Of a stretch of DNA of 62,000 bases, positions 35,599 through 45,240 are shown piece after piece. The stretch lies in NCBI GenBank assembly GCA_009746045.1, contig RPFO01000065.1, positions 934,211 through 996,210 of the forward strand. The letters are read 5' to 3'. Position numbers and translations under genes: made by a program. Positions within the stretch are counted from its first letter, which is position 1; every line of letters starts with the position of its first letter. The stretch comes from Mesostigma viride. Taxonomy: Eukaryota; Streptophyta; Mesostigmatophyceae; Mesostigmatales; Mesostigmataceae. The notes beneath the pieces were generated by a model. It did not search any database and was not told where the DNA came from. It saw only the letters and a list, made by a program, of their open reading frames with translations.

Positions 35599-37311
35599 GG
35601 CCCGGTCTATACGGATTTTAAAAGTTAAAACCGAACCGGTCATTTTTAGCTGAAAATTGGGTCCGGAGGTAAAAATTTCAGTCTATACGAAACTAAACTG
35701 TCTGGACCGCAAGTAGAGTGGTTCCCGCCAAGTCGATGACGTGGCGCCAGCTCCGTGCCCGGGCAATCAGGCAATTACAGGCAATTGAACCCAAAACACT
35801 GACGGCGGGGAAGGGGAAGATGACCCGCGGTCGCCAGCCATGGCGGACAATGCCGAAGGAGATGGACCATTTCTGCCACCCGAAGCGCGAAATCATTGCG
35901 TGCCATGCGGAGTCGCCCATGGGAAAACGCCGAAGTGGACGATGAGAGAAAAAGCGCGTTTCGGGCATGTCCTAATTGACGAAAGCATCCGAGCAGCGTA
36001 TTTTAAAGGATATATATCGGTTTCTTTTTACTTTTTATGATGATTTGTAGTCGTAAACTTGCAAGGGTGGCCAGAAATCGCCGAATCTAGCGACCATGCT
36101 GCACAACTTTGGTGTGCCGCAATGCGCCATTTTGCGGCCACCGCCTGGGCTAAGGTAATGCCAGCCATGCCAGGTAAAGCTGAGTTATCGTTTCCTTGTC
36201 GACGTAAGACGTTTATGTATACGTTCTAGCTTGTGTAGCACATTCTTTTTGCATTATTCATGTTCTTTCTTGACCATGGCCTGGCCCCTTCCTAAAACAC
36301 CATTCTTAGATGCCTCCCTCAGTCAGTTGACCTGCCATAGTGTGATGGTGATAAGTTTTAGAGGCTGTATGGGTTTGAATACCTCCATATATGTTTGTTA
36401 TACATTTCCCACACACATATTGCATGAGTGTGAGGCAGTTGGCTGGTCTCTGTGGCATCATCAAGCATGTAACCGGTGAGTAGAAGCTTCCCATTGTCAG
36501 TGAGCATGTGCCACCAGGTGTGCTGGCCATCACCTGGCAAGCTATAGCAGCTTAGGCCTAGTTAATCCTTGCTAGGGCAAGCTGAAATAGGCTTCACATC
36601 ACTAGTTTGTTGGTGGCTGCCTCCTAGAATGCATGCCTTGCGTAGGGTGTCCGTACCACGTTACCTACGTGCATGGACAAGGTGGCACCTGCACATAGGT
36701 GCCATGTAAGGGCAGTGTGATGATGCAGTTATGTTTCCCCATCATTGTGGAAGGGAAATGTATTGTATGGCATGGTTGGTGGCCTTATTAGTAGGTAGTA
36801 TGCCAAGCCCTACCCCCTTGGTTGCTTTTTACCAACGGTACCCCTACGGGCTGTACTGGGTGTACGTAGCTGCTGGTATACCCAACCAAGTGATGACCCC
36901 AATGGCTCAAACTGCTCAGCAACTAATTGTTTATCATCCCTGAAGTGGTAAGTGCCTAGCTCTTAGAACATGATTCAAAATACACATTCTACCAAAACTG
37001 AAAACGCGCGTCTTGACCGCCCTGACTTTGACGGTAGTTATACATGGCCTACTCTGAATATATGTAAGGTTGTGATGTATCAACCCGAAGAGCAACTCAT
37101 GCACATGCTTGGCCCCCAAGGACAGCCATTGGATATGGGTAGGTTGGATGGCGTCTGGTTTTCAAAGTTGTGAAGTTACAACCGATGCATCGGCAGTATT
37201 TCTGCCCATTTAGGGGTTAAGTTTGACAACTGTGATGACTACCATTGCACATGCATCCTTTTTGACATTACAATAGCGGGATTAGGCAACATTCTCATCC
37301 TCACCGCTTGC

Positions 37312-37916
37312 GGGTAAAAAAAACTGGCAACCAAACACCATGCCACACGTGGCACACTCAAGCATACACCAAGGTGGGTAAAAAAACTGGCAACCAAACA
37401 CCATGCCACACGTGGCACACTCAAGCATACACCAAGGTGGGTAAAAAAAACTGGCAACCAAACACCATGCCACACGTGGCACACTCAAGCATTATACACC
37501 AAGGTGGGTAAAAAAAATGGCAACCAAACACCATGCCACACGTGGCACACTCAAGCATACACCAAGGTGGGTAAAAAAAACTGGCAACCAAACACCATGC
37601 CACACGTGGCACACTCAAGCATACACCAAGGTGGGTAAAAAAACTGGCAACCAAACACCATGCCACACGTGGCACACTCAAGCATTATACACCAAGGTGG
37701 GTAAAAAAACTGGCAACCAAACACCATGCCACACGTGGCACACTCAAGCATTATACACCAAGGTGGGTAAAAGAAACTGGCAACCAAACACCATGCCACA
37801 CGTGGCACACTCAAGCATTATACACCAAGGTGGGTAAAAAAAACTGGCAACCAAACACCATGCCACACGTGGCACACTCAAGCATTATACACCAAGGTGG
37901 GTAAAAAAACTGGCTA
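37312..37916. repeat. 63-67-bp minisatellite, nine copies plus a partial, inside the Harbinger element
   Basis: The unit contains CTGGCAACCAAACACCATGC and CACACGTGGCACACTCAAGC. CCACACGTGG occurs nine times with spacings of 63 to 67 bp. Length differences come from the A run and from cataca versus cattataca. It ends within a few bases of the transposase C-terminal coding region. Confidence 0.95.
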
Positions 37917-38719
37917 GCATGTTGCATGTCGTAGGTCACATGTCAATGCACGGTGAAGGGTGCCAAAGCGGTGAATAAGAATCCCAAATGCACGCTCTAT
38001 GACCTGCCTGCACAAAGAGATGTAATAGTTACATGCGTCCTCTTGGACGCTGAGACCCCTTCCTGGGTAGGGAGTCACAAGCCAAGGCTTGATGATGTAT
38101 GCCTCATCTGCCACTATGTAGAATCCTTCTGGCAGGCCAACACGTGCCAATTCCGTGTGCAAAGAGCTGACACGAAATGCGACACTGTCATTGGTACTGC
38201 CGCAACATTTGTTGGAGCCATACAGAAAACGACATTTCGAATCGCACACAGCTTGCATGACAAGCGCATAAAACCCCTTACGATTCTAGTACTGCCTGGG
38301 GTTCGCTACCTCCGACTTGAAGGTTTTTTTTTATCTTGATTGCGATACCATCGAGCGCACCAACACAACCATCAACAACTCCCCTGGTCGTCTGGTTGAA
38401 TCGAAACCATCGGCCAAACGCGACAGTTCTCCCGAATCATCCGTGGTTGCGAGTGCGCTTCTCATTAGCAGCTCGCGGCAAGCCAAACCGACTTACGTAG
38501 GGCTTGGAAACGTGCACCACGCCTGGAGAGACCTCTTTATCCTGTACGCCTTCGCATCATCTTCAAATCCTGCAAATCATTCCAGTCCTCCCTGTCAATC
38601 CTGTCCTCGTCGGGCTTGCGCATAAGGTGGTATGACTGGCGAGACATTATGGCCGCGTGTTTTCGTGCTTTAAATACGCAACTGAAATGGTCGGAATTAC
38701 CAACAGCAATGGCACACAC
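37914..38719 (-). pseudogene. HARBI1-like transposase (DDE_Tnp_4) relic
   Basis: The intact stretch 37914-38258 carries the DDE core: first Asp in AVCDSKCRFLYG, then GSTNDSVAFR, second Asp in IVADEAYIIKPWL, and Glu in VIERAFGILIHRFGTLHRAL. Upstream, GVVDGCVGALDGIAIKIKK is recognisable in another frame, offset at the A run near 38325-38333. A TAG stop interrupts NPRQY-NRKGFYALVM near 38289. A possible N-terminus (SYHLMRKPDEDRIDREDW) reads from about 38650 in yet another frame. These breaks make it non-autonomous unless an intron is spliced out, which I could not support. Confidence 0.85.
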
Positions 38720-38985
38720 AGCTATGGCAACCAGCCTTCACGTCGGTAGCAGCAGCCCGACCACCAGGGTTTTCCCGCCAATTATTCCTTTTTAACTTTT
38801 AACTTCGAAAAAAAAATAACAGGGGTCCGTGGCCAAGCCCGTCTGGAGTTATTTTTTATCTCCGGTGAGTTAATACCTTAAGTTATTTTTCACCGTTGGA
38901 TGAAAACCGGCCCTCAATCTCACCGTCCATTGTTTCCCGCCACTTTTAACTCCGCGAAGTTAAATCCCGTATAGACCGGGCCTGA

Positions 38986-39720
38986 ATGTCACATTCATGT
39001 CCCCTTTTTTGTCCCCCACCCCAAACCCCCCACCCTTTTATTTTATTTTTATTATCTTTATTATATTAAATTTTTGTTGTTTTGTCGGTCTTCATTTAGT
39101 TTTCACCTCGGGCCGGGCCCATCATGATGGTCGATGACGGACGGATCAGTAGTCGGTACTGTTAGTGACCATCATCATAGTGATCTCCCGACTCCCAACG
39201 GAGTCATGTTATAATTTAATTTTTATTTTAATTTTAATCATGATCACGCTGGATCACGGCTATGATCTGCGTACTCCGTCAGTCAGTCGGTCATCATCAT
39301 GATGATAGTCGGTCGATCAATGGGCTCAGACGGATCAGTCGGCGGCCTTCTCACTTAGTTTCCATAGTCCACCGCCACCAGGTCATGATTTTGTGCTCGC
39401 CACTCATCATGACCGACCCATGGCATCTCCCTCCATGAACTGAGTGAGGTCTAGTACATGTACTACAGACACCGCTGCTAGCCAAGCGGCTTCCGTCCGC
39501 GATCTTCACGCCTTTCCTCCGATCCGACAACTAGCTGCAACTAGTCTTCCCACGACGTTGGACCGGCCGCCATGCGTCCAAGAATAGTTGTCTCATGGAT
39601 ACTAATTTAAAAGTGAGATAACTATTTCCCGGACGCATGGCGATAGTCTGGACAACTGAACATTGTGTAAGGACTGCTAGGTTAGTTGTCTCCTTACATT
39701 GGCTGGTGTGCATGCGCTAT
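38986..39720. other. Intergenic sequence with a LINE 3' tail
   Basis: AT-rich and CATGATG-rich sequence without a recognisable gene. At about 39180-39240 it carries the LINE 3' stem-loop (CTCCCAACGGAG) followed by ATGTTATAATTTAATTTTTA on the plus strand. Confidence 0.5.
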
Positions 39721-39815
39721 CAAGGAGACAACCAGCGCAGGCCAGAAATCGGGAGAATCTGGACCATGGTAGCTCGAGCCTGCCGTTATCTTGTCCGCGT
39801 GTTCGAGTCGTTCAG
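39721..39815. mobile_element. 95-bp truncated copy of the 336-bp retroposon
   Basis: Nearly identical to 11580-11674, ending after GTTCGAGTCGTTCAG. The left flank is GCGCTAT, like the TAT at other insertion sites. Confidence 0.85.
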
Positions 39816-40020
39816 CAATAGCTGCATTATCGAATTTAAAGCAATATCATATGAACCCTAGTTAACAGTCGTCTGGTTGCAGTTGTGCACCTCGAGCGTA
39901 TCGCGGCCGATGTCCGCGCGGCCCTGCCCCAAGAAATATCCAAGAGACAAGAAATTAATGTATGCCCCCGCGACGTAAAGGTGGTATACACCAGCTAACA
40001 AATGCATGGGCATGCCCAGC

Positions 40021-40925
40021 TATTAATTAATTAGTTAGACTCGTGCTCCCGTTGGGGAGTCACGGAGCATTAACCCCGATGGATGGATGGATGGGTGCAA
40101 ACAGTCCTACCGGTCTAATCTATCTACATTGGCTACATACTACATCTATCTAACAGCATTCTAGTTCTACAACATCTATCTAGGCAGCCGCACGCTGCCC
40201 GAGGGGGAGCTATCTGGCGTGCCTCCCGCGGGATTGCACACGCGGGCGCTTCCCCACTGGGGGGGGCTCATTGTCCTCTATGACCTGGGCCCACTTGGCC
40301 TTGTCCATCATCTTCTTCCAAATCACGGAGAGGCCGAGGCCCCCCATGTCCTCTACTAGCTGTTCCTTGAAGGTGCGGGCCTTGCGGCGTCTAACATCAC
40401 TGGGCCCAGCCCACGTCAGGAGGTGCCGGCCAGGCTGGGCTGGTCGCAGTCCTGCGGGGGGGCCACGTGAGGTGTCTACCTGGTTGGTGCGAGCTAGGTG
40501 CCCTAAAAGCTGCAGGCGGCGTTGCTTAATGGTGCTGGTGATAGGGCATGCCCTGGTACAGGTCCTCCTTGCGGACATGAGCAGCATATCCTACTCTGAA
40601 AATGGAACGCAGCATGCTGGTGACCGCGCCGTCCAGCTTGCGGGCCAGGTCGGCGGTGAGGGTCCACGTCTCGGCGCCATACGTGAGAACAGGAAGGACG
40701 AGGACCTTGAACAGGTCCTGTTTCTCGATCTTGCCCAGGGGCTTGCGCCACAGGGCCCGGTACTGGCGTAAAGCGTGCCAGGCGTGCCAGGCGAGGGAGA
40801 TGCGATGGTCCACATCAACCTCGCAGCTGGGGAGCAGGCTGCCCAGCAGCTTAACGCGGTCCCGATACAGGACTTGAGAGCCGTCTAGGAGATAGAGGGG
40901 CGGCGGTGAGTTGGTGATGCCCAGC
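40021..40925 (-). mobile_element. LINE fragment: reverse transcriptase C-terminal region, frameshifted
   Basis: The minus strand reads LLDGSQVLYRDRVKLLGSLL, then HRISLAWHAWHALRQYRALW, VLTYGAETWTL and EDLYQGMP. After a frameshift near 40545 it continues RRLQLLGHLARTNQVDTS and a basic tail ending at the stop at 40210. The TYGAETWTL block is typical of the region after the RT domain in LINE ORF2. The 3' UTR runs to an AATT tail near 40021-40037. No catalytic YADD is included. Confidence 0.85.
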
Positions 40926-42806
40926 TATAGAATGGTATTTGATCGTGTTGCCACAAAATCGAAGTTTACCACAAAATCCAATATTAGTTTATGTACAGTG
41001 GCCGCCGCAAGGCGAATCAGCAGAAAGCACAAAACCTTGCGTGCTGAGCTGGGGCAAACACGTCGATCATATAACAGTCACACTAAGCCTAAGCCTGCAG
41101 GCCCGAAATGGCCCTTTTCTATGCCCTTTCTGCCTCCTGGTTCTTATGGAGGCTGTCATGGAAGCACCAAATGCATCCAAGAACGTGCCAATCACGGACC
41201 AGCCAGCTGCTATGTGATCTATGCCGACCATGCCATGACAGCGGTTCATCAGCAGGATGAGCAGCTGCATGTCGTGGCTGGTCACAATGCTAAGTCATAC
41301 ATTCCATGGGCTGTGGCCGTGTAAGCATGACCCAGTGTGCAGAACGCCCTGACGGCCCACACCCAAGCGACACATTTATAACGCTACTGTCTACGACTCT
41401 AGGGCTTCCTACTGGTCAGGCCCCATCATAAATAAGGGGAAAAAAAACTGATCCTTGCAATACGCCATCGCTACCCCGTCCTTTCCTGCGCATGGCAACC
41501 TCTGCATACGAGCAGGCAGCGGTCAGGGCCAAGACCCCCGTTTTAGGCCAGGTTCAGCATGCCTACACCCGCTGTCCTCAGAGGAGGCATGCGGAGGACG
41601 TCGATAAGCCCTGCAGGCAGGGAGCATACCGAGGCAGGCTTGAGCTTGCATGGCCCTGATCATCCAGATTCCAGGCCTGGGCTCGTTGTCTCATCGATAC
41701 CATGGTCACTATAGTATAGTGATACCATGCCTGCGCTGGTTGTCCCGTGGATTCCACGACAAGCACCATGCCCGCAGTATGGGGCATGGCCTAAAGGGAT
41801 TGGGGCCAGCATGCATACTCTAGGAATGCAGGCACCCCGCATCGTCCACACTTCTAGCGTACGCATGCGCCATGCTTGCGGCCACCATCAGGTGACCGAC
41901 TGGCACCAATTGGGGCAGGCATTCCTTGTCCCACGGAGGTCTGTCCCTGTTCCACCCCCCTAACATGGACCATACCCACATCCACACAGCTGACTGGGCG
42001 GACAGCAAGCAGGGCACTTGCCATCGGCCTCATTGCTCGAAGTGGTAATGGCATAGTCCATGCTCTGCTTCAACAGCCCTCGACAGAGCAAAGGAAGAGG
42101 ATGGCACACGCCACCATCATCTCTGGTCACTCTACCCGTGCGTCAAAACGATTCCTGGAAATGCATTTCCTGCAGACACGAGGATGCGGTAGATACAAGG
42201 GACAGGGTGGTGCGTACAAGCAGGAGAACAGTGCGTGGACCCAGGCAAGGGCCGGGTGAGCGTGAACAAAGCCACCACAACGCCCGTCGTACGGCATGTG
42301 GTTGTCTCTTTGATCTGGCAGCAGAGGGGCAGGAGTCAGATCATCGGGCCACGTGGCAACATGTCAAGGAGGCAACCAAAAGGACAACACTTCAACTTCC
42401 CAAGGTGGTACATGCGTGTGGCAAGGCATGAAATATCTTGCCCACATGGTAAACGTTTCGCCGGGGGTACCCCGAGCCTACCACGACGGTAAACACGCTC
42501 CAATCGGCTCTTGGATGAGTCGCTGCCTCAGCGCGAAATTTTTTTTGTCCATCCAACCGTCCAAGCTCGGGACAACCTGCTGGTTTGAAGGCGTAAGACA
42601 CCATCAACGCTCCCTCTGCCCACCCTGTTGCCCCCGCGGCACCAACCCTGCTGGCCACTCTACCCCACTTGGCCACCCGCGCGACCACCTTGCTGCACAC
42701 GTGAAATTCACACGTGTGCACGTGACAACCACCTTGCCACAGAAACGAGGCTTACCTAGTTGCATACAAACATGAAACCAACATTGTTGCCACCCCCAAA
42801 TCTTAC
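40926..42806. other. Region downstream of the RING gene; no gene recognised
   Basis: The last exon(s) of the RING-H2 gene should lie here but could not be identified. Plus-strand open frames (40911-41324, 42060-42431) show no family features. It holds the dimeric repeat at 41671-41754. Confidence 0.4.
41671..41754. repeat. Dimeric short repeat around GGTCACTATAGTATAGTGAT
   Basis: Same layout as 6571-6656: a GCCTGGGCTCGTTGTC-type unit, a TATAGTATAG palindrome, and then a GCCTGCGCTGGTTGTC-type unit. The second unit is close to the complement of the 336-bp retroposon terminus. Confidence 0.7.
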
Positions 42807-44578
42807 CTTGCTGCACACGGGGCAGAGCGTGGACCGCTCCTGCCATTCGTAGATGCACGCCAGGTGGAAGTGGTGGCCGCAGCGCGTGTCGATGCGAGGG
42901 TCTTCCTCCGTGTAGCCTGGCGCCGCCAGCACAGCAGATGGAGATTAGCAAGAGGGAATGTCAGAGAGGGCAGGATGAGGCGGACAGGGGACGGTGGCCA
43001 GAACGGCGCGTTGCTGCATGGCACACATGGGATGGCGGTGCTGAAAAGGGTATGGGAGGGTAGTAATGGGAGGGTGATGGGTGGGTGATGGGTGGGTGGG
43101 TGGGTGGGTGGGTGGGTGGGTGGGTGGGTGGGTGGGTGGGTGGGTGGGTGGGTGGGTGGGTGGGTGGGTGGGTGGGTGGGTGGGTGGGTGGGTGGGTGGG
43201 TGGTGGGTGGGTGGGTGGGTGGGTGGGTGGGTGGGTGGGTGGGTGGTGGGTGGGTGGGTGGGTGGGTGGGCGGGTGGGTGGGTGGGTGATGGGAGCTTTA
43301 TAGGAAGCTACATATTGCGCAATATATCAAGCAATGCATGGAGCCATACAACTGAGCCATAGACAACAGAGTTTACAAGCAAACCGGCAACAGCCCCTTA
43401 CATCCCATTTCTCCTTACCTCACGGGCCCTAACGAGCCGACCCATATGTGCCACTATATGTATATTACTATTATTAAATAATTTTAAGGTTGATATATGT
43501 ATACTAGTATGACATACCCAAACAAACCCGTACATCCCGAGTCTCTGATAGACACAAGGAAGACACTACGTTGGCAGGTGTGGCGAAACCACAAGGAAGC
43601 GACCCAGCACGGCACACCACGGTTCAGCTGCATTGATTAGGCTGTGCAGATGAATGCCTGCGTGATGAGCCCATATGCGACATTCTCCCCTGAAACCCTC
43701 CCCTGATAACATGTTAGGGAGAGACGCAAGCACTATGGAAGGATGAGGCAGGGAAGCTGAGGCACCACCGTGGACAGGCAGATCCGTTGCATGGCCCTGT
43801 CAACAGCAAGCGCACGCACATGACAAGCACGTGCGATGCGGGACACCATCTGTGGGTCGTATGAAGCCTTGGCAACGCACAGCTCCCCATCCTGCCACTA
43901 CACCTCACCTTCCAGGCACGTCGGGCAGCAGTCATCGTCGACGGAGAGGGTCGAGAACGCCGAGTGGGAGACCGCACGGCGTATGGTGTCCGCTGCTGCC
44001 GCCGTAACGGTCAGCCCCGTCTCCGACTTGGTGTGCGTGACACTGGGCGCGGCCGTGGGGGTGCCAGATGGCAGGTACGGGTCGCGCTTGGCCCCCGCGC
44101 CCAGGGACATCAGTTCCCCCTGGCCAGCACCACCCCTGCCGTGGGTGGCCTCACGCGAGGGCTCGGCTACCGTGCCCTCTGCCGCACGGTGGGTCCCTTT
44201 GTCCTTGCCCTTGTGTGGCGCCCCAGGGATGCCTGACCGGCCAAACCCCTGGGGCCCCCAGCCGCCCCACCCCTGCTCCGCCCCCGTCGAAGTCAGCACC
44301 ACGGATGACCCGTGGCCTGCGCTTGAGACTCCCGCAGCCACGTTGTCGCTCGCGGCCGCGTAGCCCGTGGGCAGCAGGCGGGATCGGCGGGGGTCCTCCG
44401 AGGGCAGCGTGGGGGCGGAGGAGGAGCAAGACGCCGCGTTGAGCAGGTGGGTGGTCGGCGTGGGCGACGTGCGGCCATCCGAGGGGCGGCTGGAGCGCGG
44501 CGCGTCAACGCTCGACAAGCCGCACAGCTGGCAGTTGGGGGGGGGGGGGGCGCAGCACACGAGCGTCATCAGATACAC
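42807..44578 (-). CDS. RING-H2 E3 ubiquitin ligase, RHB1A-like, 3' end not found
   Basis: Two exons: 43909-44578 and 42807-42916, joined in phase 1 across CLEG|YTEED. The second exon ends with a good GTAAGA donor after CPVCSK, so at least one more short exon is expected; plant relatives end within about ten residues. The RING-H2 domain is CPTCLEGYTEEDPRIDTRCG, then HHFHLAC and IYEWQERSTLCPVC, with all eight metal ligands present. This spacing and the TRCGHHFHLACIYEW core match plant RHB1A/At3g02290-type ligases. The N-terminal about 220 residues are Ser/Thr/Gly/Pro-rich and disordered-looking. The start could be 44578 or the methionine three codons later (44569). The target is unknown. Confidence 0.85.
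43079..43290. repeat. GTGG tetranucleotide array in RING gene intron
   Basis: About 50 copies of GGGT/GTGG with two single-base slips (near 43201 and 43245), in the intron between 42916 and 43909. Confidence 0.97.
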
Positions 44579-44579
44579 C

Positions 44580-44856
44580 CCCAGCTTGAGGTTTGAGACT
44601 CTCAGCTTTAAGATCCTGAGACCCTGGATCTTGGAAATTGGGGATTAAGGTCGCAGGGCTGGTTTTGGGCAAAAAGACCGTAAAGGAGGGACCGTAGGCT
44701 GCTAAGTAGCGGTCAGTGGTACGCGAGGGTGGGTGGGTGGGTGGGTGGGTGGGTCACTCAGTCAGTTGAATCCCACCCCGGTTATAATCAGACAGAGATG
44801 ATATCAGGCCGAGGGCCGGATAAGCTAGGGACTAGGGTACCAGGCACTTAGGGGGG
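44580..44856. repeat. Dispersed CAGGGCTGG repeat upstream of the RING gene
   Basis: 44590-44690 matches, in inverted orientation, the repeat at 9705-9975 (AAGATCCTGAGACCCTGGAT; GCAGGGCTGGTTTTGGGCAA). It is followed by a short GGGT run at 44727-44752. The promoter of the RING gene would have to lie here. Confidence 0.6.
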
Positions 44857-45240
44857 GTGTATATGCCCAAGGACATTAAAAGGGTAGGGAAACATGCCAT
44901 GAACTACACCCAGATGTTGCTGGCCGACCTAGTGGTCCCAGCCCAGTTTGAACACCGCATCCACTCTCTCTCCCTTCTTTGGACTGCCATGCAGAACAAG
45001 ACGTGGTGGCAGAAGATTGTCAAGGCTCACACGCCAGCCCGTGGGCAAGCCACCTCCCCCCAAGAGGAGGAGGCGTTTTGATGAGTAGTGTAGTTAGGAT
45101 TTTCTAGACTAGATAGCTTAGAGTTAGGTTAGTTCGATTACGCGGCTTCCTCCACTCCACCCATCCATCATGGAATATGTGCTACATGATCTCCCAACGG
45201 AGGCATGTTATAATTTAATTTAATTTTTTTAATATGCCTG
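44857..45240 (+). mobile_element. LINE 3' end: C-terminal codons, 3' UTR, stem-loop and tail
   Basis: Plus-strand reading MNYTQMLLADLVVPAQFEHR, then HSLSLLWTAMQNKTWWQKIV, to the stop at 45079-45081. The 3' UTR follows, with the hairpin ACATGATCTCCCAACGGAGG-CATGT and a TTTAATTTAATTT tail. It is the cleanest 3' end of this family in the window. Confidence 0.88.

Larger units (their letters stand above)
35599..38982. mobile_element. PIF/Harbinger DNA transposon, complete ends, 3384 bp
   Basis: The termini are perfect 16-bp inverted repeats GGCCCGGTCTATACGG (35599-35614 and 38967-38982), flanked by a 3-bp target duplication TGA (35596-35598 and 38983-38985). A 3-bp duplication and GG-starting ends fit PIF/Harbinger. 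It carries a HARBI1-like transposase relic on the minus strand and a 0.6-kb minisatellite. A second, Myb/SANT-like gene is expected in this superfamily. Plus-strand frames at 35840-36040 (with KWTMREKARFGHVL) and 36970-37173 are candidates, but this is a weak guess. Confidence 0.88.

Noticed and set aside
37312-37916. CRISPR-like repeat array
   Set aside because: Whole units repeat without variable spacers, and it lies inside a DNA transposon.
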